NCBI GenBank assembly: GCA_963710715.1
Contig: CAVQBL010000013.1
Location: 310,001-374,000, forward strand
Reading direction: 5' to 3'
Length of the DNA: 64,000 nt
Source: CAVQBL01 sp963710715
GTDB lineage: Bacteria > Pseudomonadota > Gammaproteobacteria > DSM-16500
The notes beneath the pieces were generated by a model. It had not been told where the DNA came from. It saw only the letters and a program-made list of their open reading frames with translations, and did no database searches. A program made the position numbers and the translations under genes. Positions within the stretch are counted from its first letter, which is position 1. Each line of letters opens with the position of its first letter. Shown here one piece after another: positions 16,699 to 24,163 of this stretch.

Positions 16699-18504
16699 TT
16701 ACTCTTTTCTAAGCACACTCGCAACTCGAGTAAGCGCCTTATCTGCGTTATCTTCATCTTCACTTTCGTTTTCACTCTGTGGCGAATCATCTTGCATGCC
16801 TTCCCGGGCTTGGATTATCGAACGATTACGTTGCAGTTCAAGTAGTTGATGTCTTGACGCCTCGTTAAAAATTGTAGGTTCTTTTTCTCTAAGCACGTTC
16901 GCAATTCGACCAAGCGCCTGACTTTCGTTATCAAGTCGCTGGTTTCCTGATGGTTGGCTAAAAATTCTATGTATTGCTTCTCTAGAATTATTAGAAGGAG
17001 TTTCATCTGGGTATTTTTCATCTCCATCGCTTTGTTTTTTTGCTTCTGAAATTGGCGTTCTAATTTGAGTCTTATTAGTGAGTTCAGTTCTAAGACGTTC
17101 TAGCAAACGAGGATAAGATGAGCGTCGGATTTCTTTTTCGCTAATATATTTCTTTGCAGTATTTGCTATTTGATCACGTTGATTTTCGGTAAGATCAATT
17201 AAATGTCGAGGAAATGCGTCATCGTCATCAAAATCAAAAGCCGTTGTGCAACACACCCCTAATAAAAACCAAGCGGGAGTAGCGATACCAAGCGACCCAG
17301 CCAAGAACATTTTAAGCCAAAAATAATATCTATCAACAGGCGGAACAGGCTGGATAGGTGAAACAGGCGGATGAGGCCGGTTTTTTTGCTTATTCTCAAA
17401 CGTAGTTTTAATTTCCTTTTCTTTATTTTCAATCGCTTGTTTAGTATTCGCTACTTGCTCGCGATTATTGTCAAGCCTCATCTTGAAATCATCTACCAGC
17501 TTCCTATAATAATTTTCTGGATCATCTTTGATTTTTTTAACCTCTTGTAGAAGATTCGCTTGTTGCCTGCGATTATCGTTAGACCTCATTTTAAAGTCAT
17601 CTATCAGCTTTTTACGATAATTTTCTCGATCATCTTGGATTTTTTTAACCTCTTGTAGAAGATCCGCATGTTGCCTGCGATTATCGTTAGACCTCATTTT
17701 AAAGTCATCTATCAGCTTTTTACGATAATTTTCTCGATCATCTTGGCTTTTCTCAAAACGATCCGAAAACGATTTTAAAAAACCCTTACTCGCCCATTCT
17801 ATTACGTCATGAACTAAAGCCATCTCTGAGTCGGTTTGACTCGGCTGAGATATGGTCCACTTTTTGAGATTTTCGCGTGCAGTATCGTATTGAATTTGGT
17901 CTTGCTTTATTTCATTATTATATAAGCTGAGGTCATTAGTATATCGGCTAAATTCATTATTATATCGGTTAGTGTCATTCTCGAACGTTTGTGATTGATT
18001 CCCTAGATAATCATAATATCCCCTTCTAGTGGAAAATATATAAATTATTCCAAGAATAAGTGCAACTATTGAAAAAAATCCGAGTATTATTTTTGGTGTT
18101 TTACGCCATCTTATCCCTGACTCGAGTAATGGAATGCTCTGCTTTAATGCATTTTGTTGTGCTATATTAGTTTTTTCTAGCTCATCATCTAATTGCTTAT
18201 CAAAAACAACAACAATATCATTATCATTATAAGTAACTTTTCTTTTCGCTGTATTATTGTTTTTTTCATCAGTATCATTTTTATTTGTTGTGGGCTCACG
18301 CAAAACATTTGTGGGTTCTTCATGATCACTATTATCAGCGTCGTTATCCACATCAGAATCAGGATTGTTTCTCTCTGCTGTGGACTCAGGCAAAATGCTT
18401 TCGGGTTCTTTTTGTTCGTTGCGATGCGAAAGAGATCGAGATAAAAGAGATACATTTGATGGTCTTGTCACTGCTACTTTGTTAATTTCAATCCGTGGCT
18501 TCAT
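16699..18504 (-). CDS. 601-residue coiled-coil membrane protein, PmrA-box-preceded candidate effector
   Basis: Acidic, Asn-rich N-terminus (1-95), a hydrophobic segment at about 138-157 (KIILGFFSIVALILGIIYIF), a long charged coiled coil (165-375) with 36-residue tandem repeats, a Pro-rich linker, a second hydrophobic segment at about 397-418, and a cytosolic-type tail. The tail repeats ALGRIANVLREKE and ALTRVASVLRKE around an acidic stretch (SENESEDEDN) that resembles the E-block of Dot/Icm substrates. No enzyme domain is recognised. A PmrA box lies 51 bp before the start with TATAAT 11 bases beyond it. It sits between holC and valS, which are normally adjacent. Function unknown. Confidence 0.7.
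   Translation of the reverse strand: MKPRIEINKVAVTRPSNVSLLSRSLSHRNEQKEPESILPESTAERNNPDSDVDNDADNSDHEEPTNVLREPTTNKNDTDEKNNNTAKRKVTYNDNDIVVVFDKQLDDELEKTNIAQQNALKQSIPLLESGIRWRKTPKIILGFFSIVALILGIIYIFSTRRGYYDYLGNQSQTFENDTNRYNNEFSRYTNDLSLYNNEIKQDQIQYDTARENLKKWTISQPSQTDSEMALVHDVIEWASKGFLKSFSDRFEKSQDDRENYRKKLIDDFKMRSNDNRRQHADLLQEVKKIQDDRENYRKKLIDDFKMRSNDNRRQQANLLQEVKKIKDDPENYYRKLVDDFKMRLDNNREQVANTKQAIENKEKEIKTTFENKQKNRPHPPVSPIQPVPPVDRYYFWLKMFLAGSLGIATPAWFLLGVCCTTAFDFDDDDAFPRHLIDLTENQRDQIANTAKKYISEKEIRRSSYPRLLERLRTELTNKTQIRTPISEAKKQSDGDEKYPDETPSNNSREAIHRIFSQPSGNQRLDNESQALGRIANVLREKEPTIFNEASRHQLLELQRNRSIIQAREGMQDDSPQSENESEDEDNADKALTRVASVLRKE
17443..17742 (-). repeat. Three tandem 36-residue (108-bp) coiled-coil repeats
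   Basis: Units begin at residues 255, 291 and 327 of the 601-residue protein: DDRENYRKKLIDDFKMRSND, then NRRQxAxLLQEVKKI. The first two are almost identical at DNA level; the third has diverged (DDPENYYRKLVDDFKMRLDN). The near-identity of two units points to recent duplication. Confidence 0.9.
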
Positions 18505-18554
18505 GTGTAATTTTCTCTATATATTTTATGGTTAAAAATTATAAAGTAAAATTC

Positions 18555-18571
18555 CTTAAGGTTTCCTTAAG
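18555..18571 (-). promoter_or_regulatory. PmrA box upstream of the 601-residue protein
   Basis: CTTAAG-GTTTC-CTTAAG fits YTTAAK-N5-YTTAAK exactly. On the minus strand a TATAAT -10 hexamer follows after 11 bases. The same geometry occurs before two other unusual genes in this window. Confidence 0.7.
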
Positions 18572-18625
18572 GAAAAATTACTCAATTGTTGTTTTTGTCA
18601 CTATTCACAATTCTTACAAAAGAAC

Positions 18626-18754
18626 TCGTCATTGCGAGCCTCACGCTTTAGCTTTATGTGAGGCGTGGCAATCCAGAATGGAGATAAGTTGTAGGCAGTA
18701 CTGGATTGCTTCGTCGCAAAAGGCGCTCCTCGCAATGACGGCGTGAATAGTTAC
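18626..18754. repeat. Dispersed palindromic repeat, family B, copy 1
   Basis: Begins CTCGTCATTGCGAGCCTCAC, contains GTGGCAATCCAGAATGG and GTAGGCAGTACTGGATTGC, and ends CTCCTCGCAATGACGGCGTG plus AATAGTTAC. Other copies are at 23009-23149 and 55291-55395. It occupies most of the 310-bp gap between the 601-residue gene and holC. Confidence 0.9.
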
Positions 18755-18814
18755 TTGTTTTTCAAAAGCTTCATTAATACCGGTGGGGAAAATCTACCAC
18801 GCAGCAGATTTTTT

Positions 18815-19258
18815 CTATCCTTCTGGCATCGACGCTAATTTATGTGTATTTATTTCATGTCCTTGAGTTTTGTAATAACGGTAATGTTCGCGTGAAATAG
18901 CTTGTAGAGTTGCATCACTGGAAACAATTTCTAAGACACGATTAAAGTTTGTAAAAAATTCAGGAACTTGTTTGTTTAGATTTAGCAAAATATCTCGTTG
19001 TTTTTCTGGCACAACACTATACCCAATTTGAATCGGAGGAGCAGGGTCAGGTCCTTCACCGTATAAATTATGTGGTAAAAAACTATCTTCACGATAAGTC
19101 CATAAGAGTTCATCTAATTGATGGGCTTCTTGTTGATTTTCAGTATGAATATAAATACGATGCTTATTTTGGTAAGCTTTTTCAATCAAACGGCAAGCAA
19201 AAAGCAATCGGGTTTTCGCGTCTGACTCAGGGATAATGTAGAAATCAATTTTAGGCAT
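18815..19258 (-). CDS. holC: DNA polymerase III chi subunit
   Basis: 147 residues, starting MPKIDFYIIPESDAKTRLLF, followed by CRLIEKAYQNKHRIYIHTEN, LLWTYREDSFLPHNL and the conserved VPEFFTNFNRVLEIV region. Chi links the clamp-loader to single-stranded DNA-binding protein. It abuts pepA with the usual one-base stop/start overlap, as in the classical pepA-holC-valS operon; valS is displaced here by about 3 kb of accessory DNA. Confidence 0.93.
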   Translation of the reverse strand: MPKIDFYIIPESDAKTRLLFACRLIEKAYQNKHRIYIHTENQQEAHQLDELLWTYREDSFLPHNLYGEGPDPAPPIQIGYSVVPEKQRDILLNLNKQVPEFFTNFNRVLEIVSSDATLQAISREHYRYYKTQGHEINTHKLASMPEG

Positions 19259-20757
19259 TATTTTGCTTCGCAGCGATTAATTAAATATTGTATTAACATG
19301 GGTACAGGGCGTCCTGTTGCATAACGATCTCCAGCGCCCATCATCATTGCTGCAGTGCCCGCAACATCTAAATGTGCCCAGTGGAATTTTTTTGTGAATC
19401 GAGATAAAAAACACGCAGCAGTGATGCTGCCAGCGGCTTTGCCACCTACATTTGCTATATCTGCAAATGGACTCTTAATTTGTTCTTGATATTCATCCCA
19501 CAAAGGTAATTGCCAGGCGCGGTCATTGCTTTCGATTCCAGCGGAAAGTAAATCTTTCGCAAGCGGTTCATGATTGGTGAGCAATCCACTCGCATGATGA
19601 CCAAGAGCAATAACGACTGCACCTGTCAGTGTGGCAATATCAATAACGACTTCAGGTTGATAACGTTCACAATAAGTGAGAGCATCGGATAATACGAGTC
19701 GTCCTTCAGCGTCTGTATTTAAAATTTCAACGGTTTGCCCCGACATCGTCGTGACAATATCTTCCGGCTTGCTTGCTCTGCCGCCAGGCATATTTTCTGT
19801 AGCGGCGATGATGCCAACAAGACGCAGTGGTAATTGCATTTCTGCTGCGGCTTTAATTGTTCCTAATACAGTTGCAGCTCCACACATATCGTATTTCATG
19901 CCAACCATGGCGTCGGGTGATTTTAATGAAATACCACCGGTATCAAATGTAATACCTTTGCCAACCAGTGCAATCGGTGCCTGTTTTTTAGCAGTACCTG
20001 TGTATTCTATACAAATCAATTTGGCATCTTGTGCACTGCCTTTGGTGACAGAAAGGAAAGCACCCATGCCGAGTTTTTCAATATCACTTTCTTCTAATAC
20101 TTTGGTTTTAATTTGTTTATATTTTTTTGCTAGTTCTTTTGCTTGCTGTGCTAAATAAGTGGGTGTGCAGATATTACTCGGCAAGTTAGCGAGATTTTTT
20201 GTATAGGTAATACTTTCAGCAATGGCTAATCCTTGCTTAAGTGCTGCTTCACATGCGCTGAGTGCCTGTCTGTCAGCGATAGAAATAATAATTTCTTGTA
20301 GTGAGTGATTAGGTTCTTTTTCACTTTTAAACTCATCGAAACGATAAAGCGCTTCAGAAGTCGCTTCGACCAGGTGTTTTACTTTCCAGGCGAGATCATG
20401 ATTTTCAACGGCTATCTCTGTTAGAAAAGTAGTGGCTTGTGAAGCTTGTGTTGTACGTAGTGCTTTGATGCTGCTACTAATAATCTTGCGGTAATCGCCG
20501 GGTTTAAGGTCTTTATTTTTTCCGCAGCCAACCAGTAATACACGTTCCGCTACGACATTGGGTAAATGGTGAAGGAATAAGGTTTGGCCCAGTTTGCCTT
20601 GAATATCGCCTTGTTTTATATGTTTTCGAATGCGTCCAAGGCTTGCGGCATCTAAGTGCTCTGCAGAGGGGGGTAATTTGCCTTCTTCAAATAAACCTAC
20701 AATAAGTACGGCTTTGGATTGTTTGTACAGATCGCCACTTTTGACTGCGAATTTCAT
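19258..20757 (-). CDS. pepA: Leucyl (cytosol) aminopeptidase
   Basis: M17-family metallo-aminopeptidase of 499 residues. The metal and active-site blocks are present: GKGITFDTGGISLKSPDAM, MKYDMCGAATVLGTI, and the signature NTDAEGRLVLSDALTY, followed by IATLTGAVVIALGHHASGL. The N-terminal macro-like domain is complete. In several gammaproteobacteria PepA also binds DNA as an architectural regulator; whether it does here is unknown. It is divergent from lptF, as in E. coli. Confidence 0.97.
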   Translation of the reverse strand: MKFAVKSGDLYKQSKAVLIVGLFEEGKLPPSAEHLDAASLGRIRKHIKQGDIQGKLGQTLFLHHLPNVVAERVLLVGCGKNKDLKPGDYRKIISSSIKALRTTQASQATTFLTEIAVENHDLAWKVKHLVEATSEALYRFDEFKSEKEPNHSLQEIIISIADRQALSACEAALKQGLAIAESITYTKNLANLPSNICTPTYLAQQAKELAKKYKQIKTKVLEESDIEKLGMGAFLSVTKGSAQDAKLICIEYTGTAKKQAPIALVGKGITFDTGGISLKSPDAMVGMKYDMCGAATVLGTIKAAAEMQLPLRLVGIIAATENMPGGRASKPEDIVTTMSGQTVEILNTDAEGRLVLSDALTYCERYQPEVVIDIATLTGAVVIALGHHASGLLTNHEPLAKDLLSAGIESNDRAWQLPLWDEYQEQIKSPFADIANVGGKAAGSITAACFLSRFTKKFHWAHLDVAGTAAMMMGAGDRYATGRPVPMLIQYLINRCEAK

Positions 20758-20830
20758 GTTCGTTCCTGTATGTTTGAGTACGCTCTGTATTATAATGGTA
20801 AGTTTAGTAGAAGAATAGGTTTGTTATCCC

Positions 20831-21931
20831 GTGATTATTTCCCGCTATCTCATTATAGAGGTTTTAGACACACTTCTCGCAGTGACAGCTGTATTGTTGC
20901 TGATTTTGCTGAGTAATTCCTTAGTGCGGTATTTAACTTATGCGGCACACGGCAAAGTGGCTTCAAATATTTTGTTGCAATTATTAGGTTTTGAAACACC
21001 TTATTTATTATCATTGCTATTGCCGCTTGGATTATATATTGGAATTATTTTAGCGTATGGGCGCTTGTGCGCAGATCACGAAATGTCAGTATTAAGAGCT
21101 TGTGGGTTAGGCATGCAGCGTCTCATTGGGATCACGAGTTTACTGGCTATCAGTATTACCATCATTGTGGCGGTATTGATGTTGTGGATTAATCCATTGT
21201 TGGCAGCGAAACGAGAGCAAGTGATAGCGCAAGATAATGTTATTAATCTATTACAGCCGGGACGTTTTCACACCAGTAGTGGCGGTCGTGTTATATATAT
21301 TGAACAAATATCGCGAGACCATAAGCAAGCCAATAATGTTTTTATAGCAGATAGAGGTAAAAAGGCCAAAGAGAGTAGCCCATGGCGAGTATTGTCTGCA
21401 GAGCAGGCGTATCAAAAAAATGATCCTGTCACTCAAGATCGTTTTATAGTGACTGCAGATGGATATCGTTATGATGGTGTGCCTGGGCAAAATGATTTCA
21501 CAGTGATTAAATTTAATGAATATGCGGTACGTATAGCCGCTGCTGATATGGATAATAAACGCCGTGATCTGCAAGCTATTTCAACACGCACCTTATGGGA
21601 AAATCATGGTAAGGCAAAAAGTGCAGCTGAATTGCAATGGCGGTTCTCCATACCATTGTCTGCATTTTTATTAGCTTTGCTAGCAGTACCACTCAGCTAT
21701 GTACGACCACGTCAGGGACGGTTTGCAACACTCTTTCCGGCGATTTTACTTTACATTATTTATATCAATTTATTATTTGTGGCGCGTAACTGGTTGGAAC
21801 AAGGAGCTGTGCCTGCGGGTTTAGGTATGTGGTGGGTGCATATCTTTATGGTGATGATCATTATTGTCGTTATATTGTTTCAATCCAATAATGGATCTCG
21901 ATTAGTTTCATCAAAGAAGCCATCTTTATGA
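20831..21931 (+). CDS. lptF: LPS export ABC transporter permease LptF
   Basis: 366-residue inner-membrane permease with the LptF/LptG topology: three N-terminal membrane segments, a periplasmic jellyroll domain (about 130-255) and three C-terminal segments. The start is GTG (MIISRYLIIEVLDTLLAV). With LptG and the ATPase LptB it extracts lipopolysaccharide from the inner membrane. It overlaps lptG by 4 bp. Confidence 0.95.
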   Translation: MIISRYLIIEVLDTLLAVTAVLLLILLSNSLVRYLTYAAHGKVASNILLQLLGFETPYLLSLLLPLGLYIGIILAYGRLCADHEMSVLRACGLGMQRLIGITSLLAISITIIVAVLMLWINPLLAAKREQVIAQDNVINLLQPGRFHTSSGGRVIYIEQISRDHKQANNVFIADRGKKAKESSPWRVLSAEQAYQKNDPVTQDRFIVTADGYRYDGVPGQNDFTVIKFNEYAVRIAAADMDNKRRDLQAISTRTLWENHGKAKSAAELQWRFSIPLSAFLLALLAVPLSYVRPRQGRFATLFPAILLYIIYINLLFVARNWLEQGAVPAGLGMWWVHIFMVMIIIVVILFQSNNGSRLVSSKKPSL

Positions 21932-22998
21932 ATATTCTTTATCGCTACATTGCTAGAAATGTAATTGCTGCTACAGCATTGATGATCGTCATAGTGATGG
22001 GGCTCATTCTTTTTATTACTTTTTTGGAAGAGTTAAAAGATATTGGCGTGGGCGGTTATGGTGTTGCGCAGGCATTTGTGCACGTGTTATTGAGATTGCC
22101 GCATCATTTATATGAATTTTTTCCTATTATTGTGATGTTGGGCGGAATTATTGGGCTCGGTGTTTTAGCCGCGCATCAAGAATTGGTGGTCATGCGTACT
22201 TCAAGTATATCAGTACCTAAGTTAGCAAGTGCTGTGATTGGCGGTTCTGTGGTCGTGATTTTAATCATTACTTTAATGGGTGAATTTGTTGCACCCAAGG
22301 CAAATTTTGTCGCTGAAAATTACCGCAATAGCGCACAAAATGAGTGGCAATCCGTTACGACAGCATCGGGGGTGTGGGTGCATGATGGCAATAATTTTTT
22401 GCATATTGATGCGATTATTGGCGGGGGACGTCATCTTGAAGGGGTAACGCGATATCAATTCGATTCCAATCATAAAATGTTAGCTGCTTATTATGCTAAA
22501 GCGATGGATTATCATCATGGAAAATGGGTATTGCATGATTTAGTGAAAACGATATTTAACGGTGACCATACGCACAGTGAGCATTTTTCTCAAGCAAACT
22601 GGGATTTGAATTTAAATATGAAGTTGCTTAATACAAGTGTGGTTGCGCCTGCTTCTATGTCGTTAAAAAATTTAGCGGAACAAGTGCATGAACTTAAACA
22701 AAATGGATTACAAGCGGGTAATTTTGAATTGGAATTCTGGAAACGTATTTTTCAACCATTGACTGCCATTGTGATGATACTATTAGCGATTCCATTTGTG
22801 TTAGGCTCATCTCGTTCTGTTCCTATGGGTTGGCGAGTTTTATTTGGTATTTTAGTCGGTTTTGCATTCTATATTTTAAATGCACTTTTAGGACAATTTA
22901 GCATTGTTTTTCAATTACCGGCTATTTTTGCGGCTGCATTTCCTACAGTGTTGTTTGCATTTTTGGGGTATGTGTTGATGGTGAAGAAGAGAGTGTAG
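21928..22998 (+). CDS. lptG: LPS export ABC transporter permease LptG
   Basis: 356 residues with the same fold as LptF: MNILYRYIARNVIAATALMI at the N-terminus, EELKDIGVGGYG and the conserved YEFFPIIVMLGGIIGLG coupling region, a periplasmic domain, and C-terminal segments ending LFAFLGYVLMVKKRV. Start overlaps lptF. A family-B repeat follows the stop. Confidence 0.95.
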   Translation: MNILYRYIARNVIAATALMIVIVMGLILFITFLEELKDIGVGGYGVAQAFVHVLLRLPHHLYEFFPIIVMLGGIIGLGVLAAHQELVVMRTSSISVPKLASAVIGGSVVVILIITLMGEFVAPKANFVAENYRNSAQNEWQSVTTASGVWVHDGNNFLHIDAIIGGGRHLEGVTRYQFDSNHKMLAAYYAKAMDYHHGKWVLHDLVKTIFNGDHTHSEHFSQANWDLNLNMKLLNTSVVAPASMSLKNLAEQVHELKQNGLQAGNFELEFWKRIFQPLTAIVMILLAIPFVLGSSRSVPMGWRVLFGILVGFAFYILNALLGQFSIVFQLPAIFAAAFPTVLFAFLGYVLMVKKRV

Positions 22999-23008
22999 CT
23001 TCACGAAC

Positions 23009-23149
23009 TCGTCATTGCGAGCCTCACGCTTTAGCTTTATGTGAGGCGTGGCAATCCAGAATGGTGTTAAGTTGTAGGCAGTACTGGATTGCTTCGTCCC
23101 CCTGCTAAGAGCATGCAGGGGTCCTCGCAATGACGGCGTGAATAGTTAC
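23009..23149. repeat. Dispersed palindromic repeat, family B, copy 2
   Basis: Same ends and middle as copy 1, but the region before the right end is replaced by CCCCCTGCTAAGAGCATGC. The flanking GGCGTGAATAGTTAC is identical to copy 1, so that flank is part of the element. It lies between convergent lptG and the carbonic anhydrase gene. Confidence 0.9.
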
Positions 23150-23150
23150 A

Positions 23151-23876
23151 TCAACGCTTAGGTAGTATGCTAGCATCTTCAAAGAAAGTGACTTTTCCAG
23201 TAGAAAGATCTTGCATGCCTCCAACTATTCCCACTTTACCTTCAGCAATTAATTGCTTAATGATAGGACTGCGTGCTTGAATTTGCTTCATGACCATTAA
23301 CACATTATCTTTTGCAATTTCATCGATAAATTCAGCTTGAGCACAGTCGTGAGATTTTGATTTTTTGCTTGCTTCAGATACAGCCGGTTTAATTTTTTGT
23401 AACAAGCCAGTGAGGTTTCCTAGTTTAGCTTGTTGACATGCGCCACGAACGGCGCCACAGCTTGTATGACCAATGACAACAATCAATTTTGCCCCTGATA
23501 ACTTGGTACCAAATTCCATGCCACCTAAAATATCATCGTTTACAATATTGCCAGCAACGCGGGTTACAAAGGTATCCCCTATGCCTTGATCAAAAACGGC
23601 TTCAGGTGGGGTGCGGGAGTCCATACAATTTAATATCACAGCGACAGGGAATTGTCCGGCAGAGCTTGTGTTTGCTTGGGATAATAAATCTCGATTTTTC
23701 ATGCGTCCATCAACAAAGCGCTGATTACCTTCTTTTAAGCGCTCAAATACTTCTTGTGCAGTCATTGCGGATTGCCTTTCTTTCGTCATGACACCGCTAT
23801 AGGCTTCTGCGAAAGCAAGGTTTGTTGTTCCAAGAAAAAATAGTGCTGTAATAAGTTTTAAAAAGTATCGATCCAT
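23151..23876 (-). CDS. Exported beta-class carbonic anhydrase
   Basis: 241 residues with a signal peptide (MDRYFLKLITALFFLGTTNL, cleavage after AFA). The beta-carbonic anhydrase core follows: LNCMDSR (zinc Cys and the Asp/Arg dyad), the VTRVAGNIVNDD block, and VIGHTSCGAVRGA (zinc His and Cys). It interconverts CO2 and bicarbonate. Most beta enzymes are cytosolic, so the signal peptide places this one in the periplasm, where it could serve pH or CO2 supply. GGAGAAAGC precedes the ATG. Confidence 0.92.
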   Translation of the reverse strand: MDRYFLKLITALFFLGTTNLAFAEAYSGVMTKERQSAMTAQEVFERLKEGNQRFVDGRMKNRDLLSQANTSSAGQFPVAVILNCMDSRTPPEAVFDQGIGDTFVTRVAGNIVNDDILGGMEFGTKLSGAKLIVVIGHTSCGAVRGACQQAKLGNLTGLLQKIKPAVSEASKKSKSHDCAQAEFIDEIAKDNVLMVMKQIQARSPIIKQLIAEGKVGIVGGMQDLSTGKVTFFEDASILPKR

Positions 23877-23897
23877 CTGGGCTTTCTCCTTATTTAA

Positions 23898-24080
23898 TTT
23901 AAGTATTTCATTATAGAAGGAGATGGACTAAGTATCAAATTGAATTTAATACCTCACCATTTTAAAAAGACATCGCAGGAAAATAATAATAAGGTTGAGA
24001 AGTATAAAGCCATACTGAAACTCATACAGGAAGCCATGCAAGCTGAGTCCGCTCCTGTTTCACGGCTAACCCCCAGCTAA
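23898..24080 (+). pseudogene. Open 3' gene remnant (SIKLNLIPHHF fragment)
   Basis: An open frame without a start codon reads EGDGLSIKLNLIPHHFKK and KYKAILKLIQEAMQAESAPV, then ends SRLTPS and TAA. The SIKLNLIPHHF part is repeated at 27625-27662 with differences that are mostly silent. It may be the tail of a lost gene. Nothing else is seen in the 287-bp gap except a hairpin CCCCTTCAT/ATTGAAGGGG near 24091-24126. Confidence 0.4.
23931..23968 (+). repeat. 38-bp direct repeat, left copy
   Basis: AGTATCAAATTGAATTTAAT followed by ACCTCACCATTTTAAAAA. The right copy at 27625-27662 differs at three positions. The pair flanks the 1123-residue gene. Confidence 0.75.
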
Positions 24081-24163
24081 TTTTTAGCACCCCTTCATCT
24101 TGCTAAACTAAGCTCATTGAAGGGGTTGGATTTATCCTTTCCACGGCCTACGGCGAAGGAGTA

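Noticed and set aside
17443..17742. CRISPR-like array
   Set aside because: The repeats are contiguous 108-bp coding units without spacers.
18193..18485. Several overlapping frames antisense to the 601-residue gene
   Set aside because: Arise from the Asn/Asp-rich low-complexity codons of the real gene.
19676..20158. 160-codon plus-strand frame inside pepA
   Set aside because: Antisense to a well-supported aminopeptidase; no start signal or family pattern.
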